Source of the DNA: Taxillus chinensis
Lineage: Eukaryota; Streptophyta; Magnoliopsida; Santalales; Loranthaceae
Reading direction: 5' to 3'
Length of the DNA stretch: 64,000 bases
NCBI GenBank assembly: GCA_023512835.1
Contig: CM042086.1
Location: 19,661,029-19,725,028, forward strand
The translations under genes and the position numbers were made by a program. The notes below the pieces were generated by a model that was given only the letters and a program-made list of their open reading frames with translations, was not told the origin of the DNA and made no database searches. Position 1 is the first letter of the stretch. Each line of letters starts with the position of its first letter. Shown piece by piece: positions 34,490-44,499 of this stretch.

Positions 34490-35800
34490 TCAACATTGAC
34501 TCCAAATTTATTATCAACTTTATTTGTTAAGTGTTACACTCACGAATTACATGCCAATGCTTATATTATATATTCACTACTCCTCACTGGGAGTTGAAAT
34601 GGGGTCAACTAAAGAATACTATTAGATTTTCGTCAACTTCCGTGGTCAACTTTTTAAAGATTACTTTCCTTTTGATATGACTAGATGGGGAAAGTATAAT
34701 TTAATGAATGTTAGTAAAATTTTATAAATATTACTTTAATCCCGTATATACCCGTCATAATTTGATGGGTTGTGAGAAGTATATTTCTCAGTCCTTTGCT
34801 CCAATCTAACTAACCTTTTATTTATAAAATAATTCAGTAATAAATACAAACTAATTACGATTCATACTTAGTAATATTAAAATTAATATGGTATTATTAA
34901 TATTAGTTATAACCTTTATCATTGAGTATTGAAATCATTTTAGTCTAGCTCACTTATAAATATGAAGTCATTAATTTTACCCTATTAATTTTAGTACGAT
35001 CGAAGACAATGAATTAACCCTGTAATTATGAGGTCAAGCTCGTATTAGGTCATTAACTAATAAAATCTGGTCTAGCTCACTTTTATATGAGGGTAGACAA
35101 TTCTTATTTTAAAATCATTTAAATTAAACTAATACTAGTGAAATAAATAATTTTGAAAAATTTAAAAACAAGATAAAATAGAATGAACATAATATTTTTA
35201 TTAATCATTTACTTTCAAAAATTCAAAAGTAATGATTTAATGATAAAATTGTAAAAATCTAGACTAATAGTAATTAGATAAACCCAATAAAATCTAAATA
35301 TTACTTAAAAGCCAAAATGATCTAAATAAGAGTCAAGTTTAATTAACTCTAATATTAATTAACTCTTTTTTAAAATTTAAATAAAATTAGACTAATATTA
35401 AAACACATGGGCAAATTTTAATCAACAAAACTTTAAAAATGTATGATATTTCAAATTTAATAGTATTAAAAATATTAATAAACAAATTCATAATTTGACA
35501 TTAAATGTTTTTAAAAAAGCCAATCCAATCCAATCCAATCCAATCCCTGCATAATTTAATAAATGACGTACTTAGTTGTATACAGTACTTTTTGTAAAAT
35601 TAATATACTGTACCGTACTTGCGTTACTTAGTTGATGATCCAATTTAGAACAAGTGCATAATTTAATTAACAAATTTATAAGGTGTCCCGTCCGGATAAA
35701 AGTTGAATGGACAAGAATCGTTCTACACAGCGCGATAAAACTAACGTCTGGAGTGGAAACCCTAAAACCCCCACACAAGAACAAACGCTGAGACTGAGAG
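34490..35800. other. AT-rich spacer between duplicate blocks
   Basis: No gene. A short stretch at about 34500-34625 (tttattatcaacttt..., gggagttgaaatggggtcaac) resembles 45836-46300 in the second block. At 35520-35546 the pentamer CCAAT is repeated five times. Confidence 0.5.
35520..35546. repeat. (CCAAT)5 microsatellite
   Basis: Five perfect tandem CCAAT pentamers about 270 bases before the ATG of NOP56-like copy B. CCAAT is the core NF-Y binding word, but a regulatory effect is only a possibility. Confidence 0.9.
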
Positions 35801-37158
35801 CTCACAAAGCGATGGCTCTCTACCTCCTCTCTGAATCCGCTTCCGCCTACGCGCTCTTTCGCGCTCTCGGAGGCGAGGACGCCGAGGCTGTTCGAAGCTG
35901 TGTCGAGGATCTCAATCGGTTCGGCAAGGTCGTCCGGCTCACTGCGTTCCACCCATTCACGAATCACGCTGCCGCGGGTAAGCTTAGCTTGTGTGCGAAT
36001 TGAACTAAAAAATTAGGGACTATTTAATTTGGTATTGGTGGTGGTTTGAATTTTTGATAGAAAAAATTAGGATTCATTCAAATAGCAAGAAGTCAAGAAT
36101 TTTTGTGACAGAAATGGAATTCATCTGTAGAAATATCTCTGACTCCATCGTGTTACGATGTGCATTTAGTTATGTGGGTTCAATGTCTGTCATTTATATC
36201 ATCATATTCATGGTAGAAGTTCAGGTGCTATGATGTGAGTGAGTGGTTGAATTTTTAGACTTATCTTTGTTTGCACAGTCGACCCTGAAGTCTCTTCATC
36301 CTAACTAGTCCAGAGGACTTAATGTGATGCAAGTATGGTTCTTTTCTGGAAATGGTAATTTTCTTCTTGTTTGAGAAACGGAGATTCAATTTCTTTAAAA
36401 CTATTTCCCTATGGAATGTGTTTATAGTTTAGTCGGGATGACCCTAAAAAATGATGACTATATTACTTACATGGTCACATATTGCATTTGGATTGCACGG
36501 CACTTGATATGCTTGCTCTCAAAAGTAATACTTTATCGGTTGAACATTTGACAGAGGTGTATGTTTTGGCTATTTTTAAGGCATTTACCCTGTTTACCTT
36601 TACCATCCTCAGGCCCATTTTTATTTGGTAGACATTTATGAAGTGAATGCTTCAGCTAGATATTGTTTACAGTGCATTAGTGTGCATGATTGTGAATAAT
36701 ATGTAAAAACCCGTATTGGACAATCTAATGGGACTTCTAGGCAGTTTTGAGCTTATTCAATATGGATGCTTGGTCATTGTTTGGAGTCACAAGTTACCAT
36801 ATATATTCAATGTTAATAATTATAAACAATACTCAATCTTGAAGTAGAGAAAAGTAATTTTTAGTGAGCTTATTGTTATGCAGTAACCTGTTTTGACTTA
36901 AATTGGACCACTGCAATGAATTCCCAACTCCAAACCCACTTGCTGCATTCTTGCATCTTTGCTTTGCTAGTGCTGCTAGTTGTATGCATTGGTTATGGTG
37001 GACTGGATGCACACACAAGGCCGGCCTGTCCTTTTGGGGTAATTTGAGGGCCCCCAAAATTTATTTTAGATAAGAGGGTAAGAATATGGTAACGGTTCTA
37101 ATATGAAGGGAAAAAAACAAATACGAAATATAGAGGAGCTTCATTTTATGATTTCGCT

Positions 37159-37163
37159 AGGAC
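37159..37163. repeat. target-site duplication AGGAC, left copy
   Basis: AGGAC directly precedes the TG terminus of the left LTR and is repeated exactly at 42147-42151 after the right LTR. Confidence 0.95.
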
Positions 37164-37459
37164 TGATAATGACCACTCTAGCCAGAATCTAGCAAGAGGA
37201 TAATTGTAGGAAACTGTCCCACTGACTCTTTTTAAATTGAATTCAAGATAAACATTACAAAGATAATGACCAGCTATAAATAGCCTTACATTATAATAAC
37301 TACCACTATCCCATAATTTACTAACTTCCCCACTATTATTAAAAACTACCCCCACTAACTCCACTACACAATCATGTAGATAGATGACTAATAAGAGAAT
37401 TAATAATAAAACTAATTAAAAATAATTAAGTAGACTTCTTCCGCCTTTGATATGTAACA
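37164..37459 (-). repeat. 3' LTR of the gypsy element
   Basis: Starts TGATAATGACC and ends ATGTAACA (plus strand). On the minus strand it is the 3' LTR. Compared with the other LTR there are seven substitutions and no indels, six of them transitions. A TATTTATA-like box occurs on the minus strand near 37276-37284. Confidence 0.95.
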
Positions 37460-39625
37460 GTGCACCCCGCCAAAAAAAACGACTTGTCCTCAAGTCGAAA
37501 TGCTGGAAATTGTTGTTTAATCAAATCATAATCTTCCCAACTAGCTTCTTCAAGAGGACGAGACAGCCAGCAACCAAAATTTGCAGGACTTGAGAAGTCC
37601 CAAATTGACGCCAATGATGAGACAAAATTTTGTCCGGCTGAACCATGAATTCAAAGGCCTCGTTGATGGGAGGAGGGATCGATGAAGCAGCCACGGCAAC
37701 ACCATGAGCCGGGCGCAAAAGAGAGACAAGAAAGACCGGATGGATTTTAGAGGCAGGAGGAAGAGCCAATTCATAAGCAACAGACCCAAGACGGCGCAAA
37801 ATCTTGTAAGGACCAAAATAACGAGGAGACAATTTTTGGTTGACATGGCCAGCAAGAGTTTTCTGATGATATGGTTCTAACCGAAAAAAAATGAGGGCTC
37901 CCTCGTCGAAATAGACTTTCCGTCTATGAGAATCAGCCACTTGTTTCATCCGCTGTTGGGCTTTGGACAGATTTTGTTTGAGGACCGTAAGCACTTCATC
38001 ACGAGCAGAGAGAAACTCCTCCAGATCGGGAAAACGCGTCTCACTACGCACAAATGGGACAACGGAAGGAGGATCACGTCTATATACAATCTTGAAGGGA
38101 GACATACCTACCGCGGAGTGAAACCTAGTAGTGAAGGAATACTCAGCCCAAGGAAGAAATTGACTCCATCGTTTCGGTTGCTCCATGGCAAAACAGCGGA
38201 GATATGTTTCCAAACAACAATTAACCACCTCAATTTGGCCATCGGATTGAGGATGATACGCAGAACTCATCTGCAGTTTGGTGCCACTGAGTTTGAATAA
38301 TTCAGTCCAAAAGGAACTTAAAAAAATAGAATCCCGATCTGAAACAATAGAGCGTGGCACACCATGGAGACGGACAATATCCTTATAAAAGAGGACAGCG
38401 ACGGACTTGGCAGTATAAGGGTGTGACAGTCCAATAAAGTGAATGTATTTGCTAAGCCGATCAACAACAACTAACACCACATTCAAACCACCAGATCTGG
38501 ACAACCCAGAAATAAAATCCAAAGAAATGTCCTCCTAGATCTGTGCTGGAATGGGCAAAGGAGATAAGAGCCCACCAGGCGCCATCGTTTGATATTTAGC
38601 ACGTTGACAGATCTGACAATCTTGCACAAGCCGCCGTACATCTGCTTTCAATTGTGGCCAATAGAAAATAGAGGAAATACGGTGCAATGTCTTTAGAAAA
38701 CCACCGTGTCCAGCAGCAGGTGTATCGTGGCCCTCATGGAGAATTTTTTTCTTCAACTCTTCATTAGCGGGGACCACTAAACGATTTTTAAAAAATAATT
38801 TGCCATCAACCAAGGAAAAATCCGGGTACGTACCGTGATCCCGTGCTTTAGACTGCAAAACACGGCTTGTGAATGGATCTTGAGTCAACAACTCTTTCCA
38901 ATTATCAAATTCCCTAGCTACGGGAATAGCACAAGCTAAAAAATCAGCTTGTTATGGACGCCGAGAGAGAGAATCAGCCCCAAAATTTTCCGAGCCCCGC
39001 TTGAATTGTATCACAAAATCAAAAGGCAGTAGCTTCAACAATAACCGCTGCTGTGTGTTCGTGGTGACACGTTGTTGAAGAAGATGTAGACTTTTATGGT
39101 CCGTGCGTACAGTGAATTTGGATCCCATGAGATAATGACGCCACTTTTGCAAGGCTAGCACCAAAGCAAGAAGTTCACGATCATAAGTGGATTTAAAGCG
39201 ATTTGAAAAGGAGAAACCATAAAGGGCTTAGAGAAATTTGGCAAGAGAAGAACTGGGACTGTGGTCAATGCCGTTTTGAGATGTTGGAAAGCTTGAGCAG
39301 CAAGGGTAGTCCAGCGAAAAGCATCCTTCTTTGTCAATTCCGTCAAGGGTCGGGCAAGAATTTCATAATTTTTGACAAAACGGCGGTAATATCCGGTTAG
39401 CCCCAAGAAACCCCGTAGCTCTTTCATGGAACTAGGAGTAGGCCATTTGGTGACAGCCATAATTTTGTCCTGATCCACACACTCCTTGAGCAGAGACCAC
39501 ATACCCCAAAAAAGAAATCTCTGATTGACCAAAACTGCATTTAGATGGCTTTGCATAAAATTGATGAGTTTGTAGTAGCTCCATGGTCTGAGTAAGATGC
39601 TCCACGTGTAGGTCCTCATTAGCAC
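37426..39625 (-). pseudogene. gypsy pol: RT end, RNase H, integrase, chromodomain-like end (disabled)
   Basis: From high to low: RT connection region (WPTPSSMKELRGFLGLTGYY), a damaged RNase H, YLMGSKFTVRTDHKSLHLLQ, the H2C2 integrase zinc motif (HEGHDTPAAGHGGFLKTLHR with CQICQRAK), integrase core (DFISGLSRSGG, VVVDRLSKYIHF, SDRDSIFLSSFW, AYHPQSDGQIEVVNCCLETY) and the chromodomain-like tail. Breaks: a frameshift near 39475, a deletion around 39205-39215 that removes the RNase H block holding the first catalytic Asp, a TGG to TAG stop near 38537 between the zinc motif and the core, and a frameshift near 37580 before the tail. Integrase would insert cDNA into chromatin if intact. Confidence 0.92.
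37460..37490 (-). other. polypurine-tract region of the gypsy element
   Basis: On the minus strand, GGCGGGGTGCAC directly abuts the 3' LTR, preceded by a T run. This is the position of the plus-strand primer tract and the wording resembles many plant gypsy elements. Confidence 0.6.
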
Positions 39626-41824
39626 TGTATATCAATATATCGTCAAAGAAAACGACAATAAACTTACGCAGGAAAGGCCGTAAAAGATCATTCATGACTG
39701 ATTGAAATGTGGCCGGTGCATTGGTAAGCCCAAAGGGCATCACCAAAAACTCATAATGACCGGAATGTGTGCAGAAGGCCGTTTTGAAGATGTCATCAGA
39801 ATGTACACGGATCTGGTGATAACCGGACCTAAGATCAATTTTAGAAAAAATAGTGGCTCCATGGAGCTCGTCCAGAAGCTCTTCCACCACTGGAATAGGA
39901 TACTTGTCCGGCACAGTAAAGCTATTGAGTTGGCGATAATCCACACACATTCTCCAGGAATTATCCTTCTTTTTCGCCAATAGAATAGGGCTAGCAAAAG
40001 GACTAACGCTCGGCCTTATGAAGCCCGATTCCAACAACTCCATAGTTTGCCTTTCTATCTCATTTTTTTGGTCATAAGCGTTGCGGTAAGGACGTTGGTT
40101 TGGTGGCTTAGAATTTGGGAGGAGAGGAATGGAATGGCTTTGAGATCGAGATGGAGGGAGAGAGGTGGGCAATTGAAATATGGGTTGAAAATTTTGGATA
40201 ACATGTCCCACAACCGGACTCGCTGCTTGATGGAGGGCCTGAATAGATGATGACAATGATTGTAAAGCAGCAAAAGAAGACCCTTCCTCAGCCTGTTGAA
40301 CTCCATAAATTTTAACTTGCCTCCCTTGTTGGTCGAACCGCAGGAACAAATCCTGCCAATTAGCTTCCACTGTACCCAACGAGGCTAGCCAAGAGATCCC
40401 CAGAACCAAATCCGCACTTCCCAAATTGAAAGGGAAGAAATCTTGCTTAAGGACAAGGCCCGTCATGTGAATCGCAACATCTGGACAAATTTGATTGCAA
40501 GGTATAATATCTCCATTTCCGATGGTGACACCAAAGGAGGGAATCACCACGGTTGGAAGCTTAAGTTCAGCCACAAGCTTTGCAACAATAAAGTTGTGAG
40601 TGGAGCCGCTATCGAGTAGAATTAAAACCGTACGCCCGAATATGGTACCTTGCAACCTCATAGTGGAAGTCGAGCTCTGACCTGCAATATGATGGAAGGA
40701 TATTTCCACTTTTCCATCTTCTGTGGTTGGCATCTCACCATCCTCCTCCTCATGGTTGACGTCGTCGTTGCTTTCGGTGATTTCTAGACTCGATAGAGAC
40801 GGACGACAATGATGACCGGGAACAAACTTCTCCCCACAACGGAAACAGAGCCCTTTCTCACGTCGTTGTTGTCGCTCAGCAAGGTTGAGCGGGCTGGTGA
40901 CTGGCACACAGGAAGGAGTCGAAGTATTCGTCCGTGGATTATTTTGGACTAAGGAAGGTCGCGTTGTCAAGGGAGGCTTCAGCCCTTTGGTGAGTCCCAA
41001 CTTCGACTCAAATTCGAGAGCCAAGGAAGCGGCCTTGAACATCGAACGAGGCTTGTAGATGCGCACGTTCGACTTCAACTCATCCTTTAATCCGGCAATA
41101 AAAGCTCCAAGGAGGGCATTCTCCAGCCAATCTGTCACGCGAGCCGCTCGCCTAGCAAACTTGATACGGTACTCGGCCACAGTACCAACTTGTTTGATGG
41201 AACAGAGGTATTCATTGGGATTTTGGAATTCTGGCGGTCTATAGCTTTCCTGGAAGACGCGCACGAGATCATCCCACAGTAAGATTTCATGCTCACCTGT
41301 AACCCAGGCATAGAGATCAAGGCATAGAGATCAAGCACATCGCCCTCTAAATGCATAGCCGCAACTTCAACCTTCATCTCATCGGGGACTTCGAAATACC
41401 GAAAATATTTTTCGGCTTTGAGAACCCAACCACGTGGGTCACCTCCAAATTTTGGAAAAGTAATCTTCGCTCGAGGGCGTCGATGTTGTGGCTGGTTGAA
41501 ACTCGTGCCGCCCTCTGCATCGTCCCACCAGAGTGGCCGATTCCGGTCGCCCAAAGGAAAACGATGAGTTTCCGTCTGCGATCCTTCGTGCGCTCGAGCC
41601 GAGGATACAAGCCCAGTAACGTTTTGAGATTTTGCTTCAAGTGAAGCAACTTTAATAGCCAATTTGTCTAGAATTTCCAAGCGAGAGGCAATGGTGGATA
41701 TTTGTTGGTCCAAGTTTGGGGATGTGTTTGATGGGATGGTGTCGGTATGGGTGGGGATAGATGGGTTGGATGATTCGGGTTGTTGGGGTAAGGGATCGGT
41801 AGCAGAAGTACGTGTTTTGACCAT
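39432..41824 (-). pseudogene. gypsy gag-protease-RT region (disabled)
   Basis: gag starts at ATG 41824 (MVKTRTSATDPLPQQPESSN). A perfect 14-bp tandem duplication at 41307-41334 shifts the gag frame. The next open frame continues with VRVFQESYRPPEF-like gag sequence, a zinc knuckle CFRCGEKFVPGHHC, the protease signature LILLDSGSTHNFI, and RT motifs RMCVDYRQLN, FSKIDLRSGYHQI, MPFGLTNAPATFQ and FFDDILIYS. All RT catalytic Asp residues in this part are preserved. Similar to typical plant chromoviral polyproteins. Confidence 0.93.
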
Positions 41825-41835
41825 CGGAACGAATA

Positions 41836-41847
41836 GCTCTAATACCA
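41836..41847 (-). promoter_or_regulatory. primer-binding site (initiator tRNA-Met type)
   Basis: On the minus strand TGGTATTAGAGC lies 3 bases inside the 5' LTR (41851-42146). It matches the common plant PBS TGGTATCAGAGC, complementary to the 3' end of initiator tRNA-Met, with one difference. Confidence 0.85.
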
Positions 41848-41850
41848 AAA

Positions 41851-42146
41851 TGATAATGACCACTCTAGCCAGAATCTAGCAAGAGGATAATTGTAGGAAA
41901 CTGTCCCACCGACTCTTTTTAAATTGAATTCAAGATAAACATTACAAAGATAATGACCGGCTATAAATAGCCTTACATTACAATAACTACCACTATCCCA
42001 CAATTTACTAACTTCCCCACTATTATTAAAAACTACCCCCACTAACTCCACTACACAATCATGTAGATAGATGACCAATAAGAGAATTAATAATAAAAGT
42101 AATTAAAAATAATTAAGTAGACTTCTTCCGCCTTTGATATGTAATA
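41851..42146 (-). repeat. 5' LTR of the gypsy element
   Basis: Same 296-bp sequence as 37164-37459 with seven substitutions. Its outer end reads TGTAATA where the other LTR has TGTAACA, so one terminal CA has mutated to TA. Confidence 0.95.
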
Positions 42147-44031
42147 AGGACCTCCCAAACCCCAGGGCCGGCCCTGGTGTCGAGAGAAACAGCATGGCTT
42201 GATGTGTTTTATTATTTAGATACTCCCCTTAGTGTTTAGATAGTAATTTATAGCCTCTATATTTTGATTTTGTAAGGCATGATTTGTTTTGTAGTTATCT
42301 AGGGCAATAAAATCAGTGACATCGGTGATCTGTTAGTGACAAGTAGTTTTATTGTATAGGCAGAGCGTTAACATCCCATCTATCTTGCTTCTCCATGGTC
42401 CCTTTTCTTAAGAGAACTGTTTTAAAATTTGTCCTCAGTACTTTCAGTATGCCAATATGCATATTTGATGTATTTTTGTGCTCTGAGATCTACAGCATCC
42501 AGTTATACATTGGCTTTTGTCTTTAACGTTCAGTTATTGCGGATTTCGTTTTCAACTTCACTCTAACTCTATGGTTAAAATATTTTTGTTTGCCTTTTGC
42601 TTTAAATTGGCTGCCAGGGACCATGACTGAAGAGCTCAAGAACTTTTTGGAGCTCAATCTCCCAAAAGTGAAGGAGGGTAAGGAGCCCAAATTCAGTTTG
42701 GGAGTCTTGGAGCCAGCGATTGGGATCCACATATTCAAAGAGACAAAAATTCCCTGCAAATGTAATGATTTTATTCTGGATCTTATCCGGGGCGTGCATA
42801 TGCATTTTGATGCTTTATCAAAGACTTGGAGGTATGTGTTCTTGTCTGTTAAATTAGCATGTAACATTTTTTCCCATCAATTATGTTTATCTGAAAAGGT
42901 ATTTAATTTGTTATCCTTCATCTTTGAAAAATCTATAGGCTGGTGACACTGACAAAGCTCAACTTGCACTGGGGCACAGTTACAGCAGTGCAATGGTTAA
43001 GTCCAATGTCAACCTCACGGACAACATGGTTATTCAGGCTATTTCCCTCCTTGATACTTTAGATAAGAACATAAATTCTCTCTCCGGGAGAGTCAGGTTG
43101 GTATCTATTGAACAATCTCGTCTTTTTAAATATTGATGTATAATTATTATTTTCTGTTTCCATTTGATGATTGCATTTCTGCAGATGATGGTATTCTCAG
43201 TGTTTTCCTGAACTAGCAAAGATCGTCAACGACAACTACATATATGCAAAGGTTGCAATATTTGTGCAGAACAAATTTGAGTTATCTGAAGAGAATGTCC
43301 CTGGCTTGATTGACATACTTGGGGATGAAGATAAAGCAAGGGAGATCATAGAAGCTTCCAAATCCTCCATGGGTACTCCCTAACATTTGTTGCTTTGTGG
43401 CGAAAAGCTTTGACTGTCTTTATACTCATTAGTTGGTGTCTTGTCCCCTACTTTTCCAGGCCAGGATTTCTCTCCAACTGAGTTGATCGAAGTCCAGCAA
43501 TTTGCACAGGAGGTCATTAACCTCTCTCAATACAGAGAGAAGCTCTACCATTATCTGGTGACCAAGATGAACGACATTGCACCTACTTTATCTTTAATTG
43601 GTGAAGTCGGTGGGGCATATCTGATTTCTCGTGCTGGTAGCTTCACAAATCTGGCAAAATGCCCTTCCTCTAAACTTCAGATTTTTGGCGGGAAGAAGGC
43701 ATCCTTCAGGTCTAATAAACTCTAAGACTATCTTAAACTCATTTAATTTAACTGCTGAAACATTTATTTACCAGCAGTTTGATTATGATTATTTTCAAGT
43801 TGTCTCCACTCGTCTATGTTATTTTTTTCCCCTATAATGATACTCTGGTTTTCTTATTGTTTTCTGGCGATACCTCTAATGTCCCTTTTGAATTGCTGTG
43901 GAACGCACCAAAGTATGGCTTCATATTCCTTTCTTCTTTTATTGGCAGAGCATCTTCTGGAATGGCGGGTCGAATGGCTCGTTGTCTTGCAAACAAGTGC
44001 TCTATTGCTTCTCGCATCGACTGCTTCTCAG

Positions 44032-44325
44032 GTAGGGATCATCTGCCGACTTTTTGTCATTGATCTAGGAGCAGCACTGGCCACTAGCAACAGACTTTTT
44101 TTTTTTTTTTTTCTCCTTTTATTAGGTTGTATGTACAGGTTACACGCGGATTTTGTATGGTTGGCATTACGTTTGTTGCACTGCCTCGAAAGGCTTACAA
44201 GAAGTTTAATCACATTTTGTTTCTGTAAGTAGGTCGCATCACCTTGCGAATTAGTTACATGTAATGTTGAATATGTACTGATGAGGTCGCTATTTTCTGT
44301 ATATGGAATTTCTTTTTTATATGGC
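44032..44325. other. replacement segment at the lost last exon of NOP56-like copy B
   Basis: Between exon 6 homology (to 44031) and 3'-UTR homology (from about 44326) the sequence is unrelated to copy A, where the last intron and exon 7 occupy 32837-33100. It includes a run of 18 T followed by a splice-acceptor-like ttattag. Source unknown. Confidence 0.55.
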
Positions 44326-44499
44326 CGTAAAAAAATGTTTTTGAAGAGCGTTTTAGAGTCTTAGAGCTGCGTTTTAGTTTGATGAAATTTTATTTTATTT
44401 GAGTTAAATTTTTCAAGATTGTTTTTTTATATGCAGTATGGTTTGATTTTATGATTGATGTTATAATTTTATAAAAGAGTGGTTTTTTATAGTCGGATG

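Larger units (their letters stand above)
37164..42146 (-). mobile_element. Ty3/gypsy LTR retrotransposon (chromovirus type)
   Basis: A complete but disabled 4,983-bp element with two 296-bp LTRs (37164-37459 and 41851-42146), 5-bp target duplication AGGAC (37159-37163 and 42147-42151), a primer-binding site matching initiator tRNA-Met and a polypurine-like tract. Reading on the minus strand, the order is gag with CCHC knuckle, aspartic protease, reverse transcriptase, RNase H, H2C2 zinc motif, integrase core, and a chromodomain-like C-terminus (RPLEEASWEDYDLIKQQF). The order RT-RH-INT defines Ty3/gypsy and the C-terminal motif points to chromoviruses. It lies in intron 1 of NOP56-like copy B, in antisense orientation. 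The LTRs differ at 7 of 296 positions (about 97.6% identity), so the insertion is fairly young and postdates the gene duplication. Confidence 0.97.
37017..42176. mobile_element. possible older element with GGCCGGCC ends, split by the gypsy insertion
   Basis: Left of the gypsy element lies 'caaggccggcctgtcc' followed by 'gagggcccccaaaattta'; right of it lies 'ccccagggccggccctgg'. These GGGCCGGCCCTG-type ends with a 'gggcccccaaaatt' interior are common in plant DNA-transposon repeats. Removing the gypsy element would leave a small element of about 180 bp with matching inverted ends. No clear target duplication was found. Confidence 0.45.
35812..44031 (+). pseudogene. NOP56-like copy B, pseudogene with a retrotransposon in intron 1
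   Basis: Second copy of the NOP56-like gene. Exon 1 is 35812-35977 (MALYLLSESASAYALFRALG ... then HPFTNHAAAG, 13 codons shorter than copy A but in the same phase, with a gtaagc donor). Exons 2-5 are 42618-42831, 42939-43096, 43185-43372 and 43460-43709; exon 6 homology runs to 44031. Disabling changes: a 1-base deletion in exon 2 (gatagctttat in copy A, gatgctttat here), a CGA to TGA stop at the start of exon 4, loss of the exon 6 acceptor (gacagtctgg changed to gatactctgg), and no recognisable exon 7. Homology to the 3' UTR of copy A resumes near 44326. Intron 1 contains the gypsy element at 37164-42146. It cannot encode a full NOP56. Confidence 0.92.
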
